Part shown: piece after piece, positions 56,019-64,000 of the stretch
Position numbering within the stretch: position 1 is the first letter of the stretch
Layout of the letters: every line of letters begins with the position of its first letter
NCBI GenBank assembly: GCA_031547305.1
Contig: JAVBSC010000033.1
Location: 6,770-70,769 of the forward strand
Reading direction: 5' to 3'
Length of the DNA stretch: 64,000 bases
DNA from: JAVBSC01 sp031547305
GTDB taxonomy: Bacteria > Desulfobacterota > Desulfovibrionia > Desulfovibrionales > Desulfovibrionaceae
Program-made: the position numbers and the translations under genes
The notes under the pieces: generated by a model
Told to the model about the DNA's origin: nothing
Databases searched by the model: none
The model's input: the letters and a program-made list of their open reading frames with translations, nothing else

Positions 56019-56047
56019 TATGATACATGTAATACGCATGTATCATA
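56019..56047. promoter_or_regulatory. 11-bp inverted repeat, candidate activator binding site
   Basis: TATGATACATG and CATGTATCATA are exact reverse complements separated by 7 bases. Each arm contains ATGATACA, the half-site also found near the aco promoter. It lies between the activator gene and the TRAP operon, about 215-240 bases upstream of the TRAP sigma-54 element. It could also serve autoregulation. Confidence 0.55.
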
Positions 56048-56259
56048 AAACGGTATGCCAGGCTACATTTTTTGTTCTCATCTCACCCAGGCCAAAGTAA
56101 GCCCGAGTCCGACCGCGCCTTTATAAAGTGGACCATACGCCCCGCCCTTATTGTTCTAATGAAGTGATTGTTTACAACATATTATAATTTCACATAATAC
56201 TCCATATGTGACGCTGGTACGAGAGAGAGCCATGCATGTTCCCGCCGCGACTGTCATTA

Positions 56260-56275
56260 TGGCATCTAACTTGCA
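56260..56275 (+). promoter_or_regulatory. Sigma-54 promoter of the TRAP operon
   Basis: TGGCATCTAACTTGCA matches the -24/-12 consensus with correct spacing between GG and GC. It is the best candidate in the 859-base gap 55825-56683, which holds no convincing gene. The implied leader to dctP is nearly 400 bases, AT-rich from about 56390. Confidence 0.7.
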
Positions 56276-56683
56276 ATCTTAAAATTGCGCCCCGGCAATT
56301 CCAGCTAAACAGCCTTAAGAAATGTGCTGGTGTTTTTTCTAGTCTTCGTACAGACTATTGTGACAGCGCTTTACAGTTACTTCTTTTTCATTTTCTTTCT
56401 GCCAGTTCTGACATTTGTTTGTCCATATATCTCATAGTTTTTATTCTGATTTTGAATAATATATTGAACTTATCATTTTTATTAAATGATAAGCAACAAT
56501 TGAATACCTAATTGCTATAGCATGTTATATATTATTGCATCATTTTATATGTGTGTATATAAAACTCATAACATATTTTGAAAATATACTCGCGTGAATA
56601 AAAAAGTAATTATCAATATTTACAGATGATCCACACCACAGACATTCTTATGTAACATAAATAACCAAACGAGGAGAAAGACT

Positions 56684-57706
56684 ATGCGTAACAAGATTTT
56701 GTTTCTCGCCTTGGTATTTGGTTTTCTGCTTATGGGAGGTGTGCCTGCGGAAGTTTCCGCTGCGGACAAAATCGTCATCCGCCTGAGTCATAGTAACCAG
56801 CCGGATACTACGCATCCGTTTCACAATGCCGCGTTAAAAATCAAAGATCAACTCGAAGCGCGCCTCGGCAAAGACCGTGTTGAAGTACAGATTTATCCCG
56901 CCGGTCAGTTGGGCGGGGAAGAGCGCGGCGTGCAGGATTTGCAGCAGGGCATCATTCAGTTGACGATTCTTTCGATCAACAACGCCTCTGTTTTTGCTAC
57001 TTCCATGATGGCGTTCGATCTGCCGTACATTTTCAAATCAGAGGACGAGTTTTTTAAATGCGTACGCAAGGACAGAAGCCTCTTAAACGAATACTTTGAA
57101 AAAGAAAGCGGCACCTATGCCGTGCTGTGGATGGCCCTGGGCTTCCGAACCCTGATCAACAGCAAGCATCCGGTCACCAACCTTGGGGAGCTAGCCGACA
57201 TCAAGGTCCGCGTTCCCAACAACCCGATTATGATCGCCGCCTACAAATCCTGGGGCAACCAGGCCGTACCGATCGCATATGACGAGACCTTCAACGCCGT
57301 TCAGCAAAAAGTTGTCGACGGCCTGGACAATGCGACAACGGCTCACGCAAGCCAGCGCTACTATGAAATGTGCAAATATTTTACAGATATACACTACAAA
57401 CTAACCATCTGCCCCATTCTGACCAGCGCCGCCTGGCTCAAGTCCTTACCGGAAGACGTCCGCACAGCGCTTTTGGAAGTGTGCCTTGATATCGAACAAC
57501 AAATGATTGATGAATTCGAGGCGACCGACCAGAAAGCCCGCAAGATCCTCCGGGAAAACGGTGTGCGGTTTGGCGGAGCGCCGACTGATGAAGACCAGTG
57601 GATGGCTCGGGCCATGGCGGTATGGCCCCAGTTTTACCCCAAAATGAAAAGCCCCACTATTCTTGAAGCCATTATGAAGACTGTGGGCCGAGACATTCCC
57701 AAATAA
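56684..57706 (+). CDS. dctP: TRAP transporter substrate-binding protein
   Basis: 340 residues. Signal peptide (LFLALVFGFLLMGGVPAEVSA), then the DctP fold: RLSHSNQPDTTHPFHNAA, VQIYPAGQLGGEERGVQDLQ and IKVRVPNNPIMIAAYKSWG. The arginine in KVRVP (Arg176) is the residue that binds the substrate carboxylate in most DctP proteins, so an organic acid is the likely cargo. GAGGAG precedes ATG 56684. It works with the two membrane proteins encoded next. Confidence 0.95.
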   Translation: MRNKILFLALVFGFLLMGGVPAEVSAADKIVIRLSHSNQPDTTHPFHNAALKIKDQLEARLGKDRVEVQIYPAGQLGGEERGVQDLQQGIIQLTILSINNASVFATSMMAFDLPYIFKSEDEFFKCVRKDRSLLNEYFEKESGTYAVLWMALGFRTLINSKHPVTNLGELADIKVRVPNNPIMIAAYKSWGNQAVPIAYDETFNAVQQKVVDGLDNATTAHASQRYYEMCKYFTDIHYKLTICPILTSAAWLKSLPEDVRTALLEVCLDIEQQMIDEFEATDQKARKILRENGVRFGGAPTDEDQWMARAMAVWPQFYPKMKSPTILEAIMKTVGRDIPK

Positions 57707-57719
57707 AGATGAAGAAACT

Positions 57720-57751
57720 GGCCTGTGCGGCTTTCTTGAGCCGCACAGGCC
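57720..57751 (+). terminator. 13-bp hairpin between dctP and dctQ
   Basis: GGCCTGTGCGGCT pairs with AGCCGCACAGGCC around TTCTTG, directly after dctP. It lacks a long T-run. Such intercistronic hairpins usually stabilise or attenuate, giving more binding protein than membrane subunits. Confidence 0.7.
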
Positions 57752-57776
57752 CCTTACCTTTTCGGGGAGAGAAATA

Positions 57777-58289
57777 ATGAAAAAGCTCTTTCTCTGGCTT
57801 GATGCAAATTTTGAGGATGTTCTGTGCGCATTCTTCCTTGTGGGAATTATGATACTGTTGATGATGCAGGTTATTGTACGGTCGACAACCGGTCAGGGCG
57901 TAACTTTTTCTGAAGATCTCTGCAGATTCTTTTTTCTGTACCTCACATATTTTGCTTCTAGTCTTGCTGCCCATAGAGGCGCTCATATCCGGGTAACAGC
58001 CCATATCCGTCTCATGCCGCCACGTATCCAGTTATTCCTTATTACGCTTGCCGATATAATCTGGCTACTGTTCAATGCCATTGTCATTTTTCAAGGTTTT
58101 AAACTTATCCGGAGCATGGCGATAAACCCCATGGTTTCAGGCGGCATCATGCTTGACATGCGTTATATATTCATTGCCGTGCCGATAGGCTTCATCCTTA
58201 TGGAATATCGCATACTGGTGATGTGCTGGCGTCGCTTCAAACGCGATGTCGATGGTCTCGCGGTTGATGAACAAGGAGAGCATCAATGA
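57777..58289 (+). CDS. dctQ: TRAP transporter small membrane subunit
   Basis: 170 residues with four membrane helices, as in DctQ. FSEDLCRFFFLYLTYFASSLA and the RGAHIRV segment are characteristic. ATG 57777 follows GGGAGAG. The 3' end overlaps dctM by ATGA. Confidence 0.93.
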   Translation: MKKLFLWLDANFEDVLCAFFLVGIMILLMMQVIVRSTTGQGVTFSEDLCRFFFLYLTYFASSLAAHRGAHIRVTAHIRLMPPRIQLFLITLADIIWLLFNAIVIFQGFKLIRSMAINPMVSGGIMLDMRYIFIAVPIGFILMEYRILVMCWRRFKRDVDGLAVDEQGEHQ

Positions 58290-59575
58290 ACGCCGAATCG
58301 ATTCTTTGGGTGGGCATGGCCTGCTGCCTGCTGATCGGCTGCCCGATATTCGTATCCCTTGGCATTGCTTCCGTCCTTGCTCTTATGCTGTCCAATATCC
58401 CCATGAGCATTGTCGCTCTTGATATGCTGAAGGTCATGGACATGTTCCCGCTGCTGGCCGTCGCCGGCTTCATCTTTGCCGGCGCGCTTATGGAAAAAGG
58501 CGGCATGGCAAAGCAAATAGTGGATGTCGCCTCGATTTTTATGCGCAATATTCCAGGCAGCCTGGGGATTACCACTATTTTGGGCTGTCTGTTCTTTGCG
58601 GCCATGATCGGTTCCGGTCCCGGAACAGTGGCGGCAATGGGCAGCATCATGATCCCCACCATGGTCAAACGCGGCTACTCGCCTGAGTACGCCAGCGGCG
58701 TCTGCGCAACCGGGGGGACTCTGGGCATCCTCATTCCTCCCAGCAATCCCATGATTATCTATGGCATAATCGGCAACACCTCAATATCCGCGCTGTTCAT
58801 GGCCGGATTCCTGCCGGGCTTTATCCTGGCGTTCTTTATGATGGCGATGGCATACTGGCTGGCTAGACGCGGTGGCTTCACAGATATTTCCAGCCAGGAC
58901 GCGCGAAGCCCTCTTCGGATGCTGCTCAGGAAAAACTTTTTCTCGCTGATGGCGCCGTTTATCATTCTTGGAAGCATTTACTCCGGAATATGCACTCCGG
59001 TCGAAGCCTCGGTTGTAGCCCTGTTTTATGCGTTCTTCGTCGGCGCATTCATCACTCGTGAATTAACCCTGGTGAAACTTTGGCAGGCCATTAAAGGAAC
59101 CAATGTCGCGGCTGGCATGCTGTTCGTTATCCTGGCCGTTTCCACGCTGTTCGGCCGGATCATCACCATGCAGCTGATTCCGCACATGCTTGCGGAATCC
59201 ATGTTGCAGATGACCGACAGTCCGCTGCTGATTCTTATGCTGATCGGTCTGCTGTTGCTTTTTTTGGGCATGTTTATGGAAACACTGGCCACCATCGTTA
59301 TCCTTGCCCCCATCTTTTTGCCGTTGGTGCTCAAGGTGGGCATAGACCCAGTATTCTTCGGTATCTTTTGGGTAATTACCAACGAAGTCGCTTTGCTTTC
59401 CCCCCCGCTGGGCGTCAATCTGTTTATTGCGCAGAACCTTTCCGGGATCAGTTTTGAACGGGTTGCCAAGGGCGCATTCCCTTACATGTTTCTGATAATC
59501 TGTTTTGTATTTTTCCTGGCCTTTTTCCAGGATATTCCGCTTATCCTGCCCAGACTCGCGGGCTTAGCCAAATAG
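58286..59575 (+). CDS. dctM: TRAP transporter large membrane subunit
   Basis: 429 residues, about twelve membrane helices. Typical DctM blocks include AAMIGSGPGTVAAMGSIMIP, GTLGILIPPSNPMIIYG and the late LLSPPLGVNLFIAQ. It carries out sodium-coupled import of the DctP-bound substrate. Translation is coupled to dctQ by overlap. The following 139 bases hold a dispersed repeat copy but no gene. Confidence 0.95.
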   Translation: MNAESILWVGMACCLLIGCPIFVSLGIASVLALMLSNIPMSIVALDMLKVMDMFPLLAVAGFIFAGALMEKGGMAKQIVDVASIFMRNIPGSLGITTILGCLFFAAMIGSGPGTVAAMGSIMIPTMVKRGYSPEYASGVCATGGTLGILIPPSNPMIIYGIIGNTSISALFMAGFLPGFILAFFMMAMAYWLARRGGFTDISSQDARSPLRMLLRKNFFSLMAPFIILGSIYSGICTPVEASVVALFYAFFVGAFITRELTLVKLWQAIKGTNVAAGMLFVILAVSTLFGRIITMQLIPHMLAESMLQMTDSPLLILMLIGLLLLFLGMFMETLATIVILAPIFLPLVLKVGIDPVFFGIFWVITNEVALLSPPLGVNLFIAQNLSGISFERVAKGAFPYMFLIICFVFFLAFFQDIPLILPRLAGLAK

Positions 59576-59643
59576 AGGCAATTCCATAATTCATTCACCA
59601 ATCTCATGGCGAGGATTTGCAGGCAAACCCTTGCAGCGTGAAT

Positions 59644-59674
59644 GAACATTTTCAATGTTAATCCGCTCTAACGC
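59644..59674. repeat. Short dispersed element, copy after dctM
   Basis: AACATTTTCAATGTTAATCC then GCTCTAACGCC. The first 15 bases form a small dyad (AACATT-TTC-AATGTT). Matches the copy at 42224; its reverse complement shares TTAGAGC with copies A and B. Confidence 0.5.
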
Positions 59675-59714
59675 CGGAGTGCGCGTTTCAAAGTTAATCC
59701 TTAGGAGGACTTAG

Positions 59715-60440
59715 ATGCTGCTGGAGAATAGGATCGCTGTTGTCACCGGAGGGAGTCAGGGGTTAGGGAAAAGCATTGCCGAAATGCTGATTAAGGAAGG
59801 CGCCTCCGTTATTTCCGGAGACATCCAGATAGCGGCCGGAGAACATTTTCAGGCGACAGATGGCGAGAGGTTTTTTGAAAGCCATCTGAACATCACGAAT
59901 CGCGCGGAAGTGCGTGAACTGTTCGCGGCGGTCCATAAGCGCTTCGGCCGCCTGGACATCCTGGTGAATAATGCCGGAATTTGCCGCCCGATCACGCCTT
60001 TTGCCGAAACTGAGGATGATGTGTGGCTGTCCGTCATGAACACAAATGTGATGGGTATGGTCAACTGCACTCGTGAAGCGATCCCATACATGAAAGCACA
60101 ACGCTACGGCCGGATCATCAGCCTTGGATCTGTTGCCGGGCAGTTTGGAGGTTACAATACCAGCGCCTCCTATTCCGCCTCAAAGGCGAGCATACACTGC
60201 ATCACAAAAGTGCTCGCGCGAGAATTGGGGCCGTTTGATATCACCGTCAACTCGGTAGCGCCGGGATTCATGATTTCGGAAATGACCAAGGACCACAAGC
60301 ACGATACCTCAGCCATACCGTTACGCAGGCTTGGAGAAGCCTGTGAGGTGGCCGGGTCGGTACTTTTTCTGGCCAGTGAACTGGCTTCATATGTGACGGG
60401 AGTGACTCTGGATGTGAACGGCGGTGTACTTATGCGTTAA
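59715..60440 (+). CDS. Short-chain dehydrogenase/reductase
   Basis: 241 residues, classical SDR. NAD(P) motif VVTGGSQGLGKSIAEML, DILVNNAGI, catalytic Ser in ISLGSVAG and YSASKAS, ending in the tetramer tail VTGVTLDVNGGVLMR. AGGAGG precedes ATG 59715. It follows the TRAP genes and precedes a zinc alcohol dehydrogenase, so it probably oxidises a hydroxyl group of the imported substrate or its product. Confidence 0.93.
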   Translation: MLLENRIAVVTGGSQGLGKSIAEMLIKEGASVISGDIQIAAGEHFQATDGERFFESHLNITNRAEVRELFAAVHKRFGRLDILVNNAGICRPITPFAETEDDVWLSVMNTNVMGMVNCTREAIPYMKAQRYGRIISLGSVAGQFGGYNTSASYSASKASIHCITKVLARELGPFDITVNSVAPGFMISEMTKDHKHDTSAIPLRRLGEACEVAGSVLFLASELASYVTGVTLDVNGGVLMR

Positions 60441-60484
60441 ACGGCGCGCGATATGTCAACGTACGGTATGCTGGCAGGAGAACT

Positions 60485-61528
60485 ATGGAAGCGTTAATGA
60501 AAATGTGTAGAGGAGACAGCAACCTCTACTACATGACCGATGTTCCTGAGCCAGTCCCCGGCCCTCATGATTTAAAAATCCGTGTGCATGCATGCGGTAT
60601 ATGCGGCACAGACTTGCACATTCGCCACGATGATTATCTGGTATATCCGCCTGTCATTATTGGGCACGAATATAGCGGAGTGGTCGCCGCAACGGGGGCG
60701 GAGGTCAAAAACTTCGCGGTTGGCGATCCTGTGGTTTCATTGACGACCGCGCGGACCTGTGAAGAATGCGATTTTTGCCTGCAGGGGCGGCGAATGCTTT
60801 GTCCCGGGCGCCGCAGCATCGGCAGCGGAGTCAACGGCGCGTTCGCCTCATACGTTATCGTACCGGCGGCGTTGGCCTTTCATGTTCCAGCCTCGGTGTC
60901 CCTGGACGCCGCTGTCCTGTGTGAGCCTCTGGCCTGCGTGGTGCGCGCCGTCATCGAGCGGACAAACGTCCGCGCTGGCGATCGGGTTTTTGTTTCCGGT
61001 GCCGGGGCGATCGGCCTACTCGCCGCATTGGCGGCCATAGCCTGCGGCGGCGTTGTCACTATGAGCGGGCTTTCCTCGGATGTTGATCGCCTTGCCTTTG
61101 CGCGGCAAATGGGAGTCCATGCCGTTGTCGATGTTCAGAAAGAACTCCCGGAAGCAATTGTAGCCCGCCTCACGGACAAAAAGGGATTTGACGTCGCGTT
61201 TGAATGTTCCGGAGCGGCCGCTTCGGCGGACAACTGCCTCACGGTGCTGCGCAAAACCGGGCAGTATACGCAGATTGGTCTTTTCGGAAAAGCGGTTCCC
61301 TTCAATTTCGATTTGGCGCTGACGAAAGAGATCCATATCGTATGCAGCTTCGCTTCTGAACGCGCCTCCTGGCAGAAAACGCTCCGCCTTCTTGAATATG
61401 GAATGCCGCAAGTTGAAGCGCTGATAACCCATAAAATCCCGTTAAGAAACTGGGGAGAAGCTTTCGCACTCTATGAAAGCAGACAAGGGTTCAAAATATT
61501 GCTTATTCCTGATCCCGGGACGGATTAA
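60485..61528 (+). CDS. Zinc-dependent medium-chain alcohol dehydrogenase
   Basis: 347 residues. Catalytic zinc ligands in ACGICGTDLH and IIGHEYSG, structural zinc cysteines in TCEECDFCLQGRRMLC, cofactor motif VSGAGAIGLLAALAA. Nearest by eye to the sorbitol/threonine dehydrogenase branch. AGGAG precedes ATG 60485. Probably the last gene of the TRAP operon. The 515 bases that follow (61529-62043) hold no gene, only a weak 5-bp hairpin at 61533-61546 and the ahpC promoter region. Confidence 0.93.
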   Translation: MEALMKMCRGDSNLYYMTDVPEPVPGPHDLKIRVHACGICGTDLHIRHDDYLVYPPVIIGHEYSGVVAATGAEVKNFAVGDPVVSLTTARTCEECDFCLQGRRMLCPGRRSIGSGVNGAFASYVIVPAALAFHVPASVSLDAAVLCEPLACVVRAVIERTNVRAGDRVFVSGAGAIGLLAALAAIACGGVVTMSGLSSDVDRLAFARQMGVHAVVDVQKELPEAIVARLTDKKGFDVAFECSGAAASADNCLTVLRKTGQYTQIGLFGKAVPFNFDLALTKEIHIVCSFASERASWQKTLRLLEYGMPQVEALITHKIPLRNWGEAFALYESRQGFKILLIPDPGTD

Positions 61529-61992
61529 CTTTGAGGCGCCAGCCTCGGCGTTTAACGGCGAAACAAGTTTGACTCGGGCCATCAGCCCTCGCCTGCGGTA
61601 GCGGTCGCTCCCACGTCCAATTCCGCTTCCTGCGTGATTGTCGGCCCACGCCTCCCGGAGAACCAGCCCCTCCACTCAAAAAATCCCTTCCGGAATCGGA
61701 CGGAGGAACAGATCTGAATTGAAACGTCCAAGGTGGGTCATTTTTAGGTGATGATTGACAGTTGTAAAAGGAAGAGTTTTCTACCGTGACGGCCTTGGCT
61801 TTACCACGCCAAACGGGTAATACCCCTGCCGCGACAGCGTTTTAAAGCACGTTTTCGTCCGACAGCTTGCGCTTAGCATTCGCTGACGCGGAAAGCCTGC
61901 CAAGCCTGCCGGATACTGAGACTCAAACGCGAAATAATCATTGGGGAAAACTTTCGCGAGTTATATTATTGAAGTCTATTGGTACAGGCAGG

Positions 61993-62013
61993 ATATTTTT
62001 TATTGAAAAATAT
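61993..62013. promoter_or_regulatory. AT-rich inverted repeat upstream of ahpC
   Basis: ATATTTTT and AAAAATAT flank TATTG, 31 bases before the ahpC start. It could be a repressor site of the Fur/PerR kind, but it does not match a known box closely. Confidence 0.3.
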
Positions 62014-62043
62014 GCGCTATGACCATTTAAAAACGGAGGTTCC

Positions 62044-62670
62044 ATGAACGCTGACATGTACCCCGCGTTTTCCGGCAAGGCTTCCCTGGGGCGGAAAGTG
62101 GACGATTTCAGCTTTGAGACGTTCAACCCAGAGGAAGGCAAGTTTGAGGAACATTCCCTGAACGAGTTTTTAAACAAGAAACGCTGGGTTGTTTTCTTCT
62201 TCTACCCGGCGGACTTCACCTTTGTCTGCCCCACGGAATTGGAGGATCTTGCCGAGCAGCACGCGAAGTTGCGGGATATGGGCGTGGAAATCATTTCCGT
62301 TTCAGCGGACACGAAATATGCGCACATGGCGTGGCGCAAAAGCGAAAAATTACTGGAAAAAGTAAAGTTCCAGATGGCCTCCGACGGGACCGGACGCATT
62401 GCCAGGTATTTCGGCGTGTATGACGAAGCGGCGGGAACCGCTTACCGGGGCACGTTCGTGATCAGCCCCGAAGGCACGCTGGTGGGTTCGGAAGTCAACT
62501 TCTACAATGTGGGCCGCAATGCCGCGGAACTGGCCCGCAAGCTGGAAGCCAACGTATACCTGAGCGCGCACCCGGAAGAGGTCTGCCCAGCCAAATGGGT
62601 TCCGGGCATGCGGACGCTGAAGCCCTCGGAAGAACTCGTGGGCAATATCTACAACTTTCTGAAGCTGTAG
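62044..62670 (+). CDS. ahpC: 2-Cys peroxiredoxin AhpC
   Basis: 208 residues. Peroxidatic cysteine in FTFVCPTE (Cys62) and resolving cysteine in EEVCPAKW (Cys181) are both present, as in the AhpC/Prx1 group. It reduces hydrogen peroxide and organic peroxides in the cytoplasm. GGAGG precedes ATG 62044. No AhpF partner is adjacent; another thioredoxin-type reductase must recycle it. Confidence 0.96.
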   Translation: MNADMYPAFSGKASLGRKVDDFSFETFNPEEGKFEEHSLNEFLNKKRWVVFFFYPADFTFVCPTELEDLAEQHAKLRDMGVEIISVSADTKYAHMAWRKSEKLLEKVKFQMASDGTGRIARYFGVYDEAAGTAYRGTFVISPEGTLVGSEVNFYNVGRNAAELARKLEANVYLSAHPEEVCPAKWVPGMRTLKPSEELVGNIYNFLKL

Positions 62671-62860
62671 GAGATCAGAGGGGCTCCCTGGACGCCATTA
62701 TTTCTGGGTGAAAATTCGCTGTCCGAGAAGGCAGTTCAGGCCTTGGGGATTTGACATAACTGCTCTCATGTCAGACAAGCGGCTTTATATCCCACAACAG
62801 TTCAATCGCCAGAGCGGGTGGCTGTTAAGCATCAGGTTGGCGGCCTCTCCGCGTAAGGAT

Positions 62861-62910
62861 ATCAAAAAATCAATCCTCTGCGATTTATCGCAAGGGATTG
62901 ATTTTTTGAT
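62861..62910. terminator. Long near-perfect inverted repeat after ahpC
   Basis: ATCAAAAAATCAATCC (62861-62876) is the exact reverse complement of 62895-62910. The loop itself pairs as TGCGAT/ATCGCA. Both strands end in runs of T, so it can terminate in either direction. It is the main feature of the 320-base gap between ahpC and the Fic gene. Confidence 0.75.
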
Positions 62911-62990
62911 GGTTCCCCAGCGCTTACCACACGCTGTACCTATTGAATAAGCCGTGCTATCCTTGATTGAAAGAGACGCTCTATGCTTGA

Positions 62991-63878
62991 ATGGAGATTT
63001 TGATGCCCCCTGTTCACTATCATTTAGGAAAATTTCCTCCACCAAATATCGATTTGGGATATTTATCCAATATTACAGGGCAGGCCAGCTTCTCCCTTGG
63101 ACGATATGATGGACTTCTTTCAGTAATTCCCAACGCTGAGCTTTTGTTATCTCCTCTAAGAATCCAAGAAGCAGTTCTTTCTTCAAAAATTGAAGGGACA
63201 CGCGTAACGATGAGTGAGGTATTGGAAATAGAAGCTGGTGCTGAGACAGAAGGCATAACGCAGTCAAAACGTGATGACACTGAAGAAATAATTAACTATA
63301 GAGAGACCCTGAGAAGTTGTGCTGCTGAAATTTCCAAACGCCCTATTTCTCAGCAGATGATACGTATGGCTCATGCAATGCTTATGAAGGGTGTCCGCGG
63401 CAAGGAGAAGTCTCCAGGCCAGTACAGAAAAGATCAAAATTGGATTGGCGCCCCACATTGTACCATATCAGAAGCCGGGTTTGTGCCTATAGCTCCTGAA
63501 CATCTTTTTTCAGGCATGGACGCATGGAACAACTATATTTACTCGGAAGATTCGGTAAATCCACTTATTAAACTCGCGGTTATACATGTTGAATTTGAGG
63601 CGCTGCACCCATTTCTTGACGGCAATGGCCGCTTAGGGAGAATGCTTATTCCACTGTATTTGTTCCAGAAAAAAATATTGGGCAAACCAAGCTTTTATAT
63701 GAGTGCATATCTCGAAAGAAACCGTGAGGAGTATCAGGATCGGATGCGGCAGGTGTCCAAAACGGGGGCTTGGACTGAATGGATACAGTTTTTTGTTAAA
63801 GGTATTGGAATCCAGGCCGAAGAAAACATCCTGAAGGCTCGAATGATCTTGGAATTATATGGGGTAGTTTCGATTTGA
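62991..63878 (+). CDS. Fic-domain protein, C-terminally truncated
   Basis: 295 residues. N-terminal inhibitory helix motif SSKIEG (about residues 64-69), then the Fic catalytic motif HPFLDGNGRLGR (about 205-216), intact. The family AMPylates target proteins and is held off by the inhibitory glutamate. Common relatives are about 370 residues with a C-terminal winged helix; here the frame stops soon after AEENILKARMILELYG, where insertion-sequence-like DNA begins. AT-richer than its neighbours, suggesting transfer. ATG 63003 is an alternative start. Confidence 0.88.
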   Translation: MEILMPPVHYHLGKFPPPNIDLGYLSNITGQASFSLGRYDGLLSVIPNAELLLSPLRIQEAVLSSKIEGTRVTMSEVLEIEAGAETEGITQSKRDDTEEIINYRETLRSCAAEISKRPISQQMIRMAHAMLMKGVRGKEKSPGQYRKDQNWIGAPHCTISEAGFVPIAPEHLFSGMDAWNNYIYSEDSVNPLIKLAVIHVEFEALHPFLDGNGRLGRMLIPLYLFQKKILGKPSFYMSAYLERNREEYQDRMRQVSKTGAWTEWIQFFVKGIGIQAEENILKARMILELYGVVSI

Positions 63879-63973
63879 TCTGACAGTAGGCCCTTGAAAG
63901 AAAGGGGGATCTCCGTTTTGATGGAAGTGCAAACGAACCATCAAACCGGGCACAGCGCCCACGGAGAATCCCC

Positions 63974-64000
63974 ATGGAAAGTTTCAATCAAAACGTCATC
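63974..64000 (+). CDS. Start of a gene, probably transposase, cut by the window end
   Basis: ATG 63974 follows CGGAG and opens MESFNQNVI before the window ends. The upstream 95 bases, including GATTTGATCTGACAGTAG directly at the end of the Fic frame, look like the terminal region of an insertion sequence. Family cannot be determined from nine residues. Confidence 0.35.

Noticed and set aside
56236..56511. 91-codon plus-strand frame
   Set aside because: Overlaps the sigma-54 -24/-12 element and AT-rich leader; composition is not coding-like.
1..64000. tRNA, rRNA or CRISPR loci
   Set aside because: No cloverleaf T-loop context, rRNA stretches or regularly spaced short repeats were seen.

Overview
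The window reads as a chromosomal segment of a Gram-negative, high-GC bacterium, most likely a sulfate-reducer relative of the Desulfovibrionaceae. This is an inference from the mix of a MucR/Ros zinc-finger regulator, PilZ and GGDEF signalling proteins, an RlpA lipoprotein, a TRAP transporter and sigma-54 control; no rRNA or other phylogenetic marker is present. AT-rich patches (about 26.7-27.8 kb and 36.1-38.9 kb) and several sequence duplications mark an imported or rapidly recombining surface-polysaccharide island inside an otherwise GC-rich background.

Layout. 0-9.6 kb holds housekeeping and small genes: an MscS channel fragment, queF and a divergent queuosine-precursor transporter, a MucR-type regulator, a PilZ protein, a fused cytidylyltransferase/SpsG-like protein with an SpsF-like partner, mutM, rlpA and small conserved proteins. 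9.7-14.6 kb is a capsule export operon (lipoprotein, kpsM, kpsT, kpsE, kpsD). 14.7-26.7 kb is one tightly overlapping operon: a 2555-residue reducing type I polyketide/fatty-acid synthase without a thioesterase, an alpha-oxoamine synthase, a GNAT acyltransferase, a short-chain dehydrogenase and a membrane LtaS/sulfatase-like protein. The order resembles the rhizobial rkpA-G-H-I capsule genes and suggests that a sphingoid-like amino lipid is made for the exported capsule.

27-39.8 kb carries four genes, two of them giant: a 1311-residue sulfotransferase-GT2-GT2-methyltransferase, a 2016-residue GT4-GT2-repeat-methyltransferase(x3)-sulfotransferase-like protein, a GSCFA protein and an SGNH/WcbI-like protein fused to a duplicated methyltransferase domain. 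They probably build and decorate the polysaccharide. A GGDEF diguanylate cyclase follows, then a GH31 glycosidase with an orphan sugar-binding protein and a divergent LysR regulator.

47-61.5 kb is a metabolic unit: an AcoABC/Lpd-type 2-oxo/acetoin dehydrogenase complex with lipoate ligase, an AcoR-type sigma-54 activator, and a TRAP transporter with two alcohol dehydrogenases. Good -24/-12 sigma-54 elements lie upstream of both the dehydrogenase operon and the TRAP operon. Copies of a shared half-site ATGAnACA lie a few hundred bases upstream of each, so the activator probably drives both as one regulon. The window ends with ahpC, a large inverted repeat, a C-terminally truncated Fic gene and what looks like the start of an insertion sequence.
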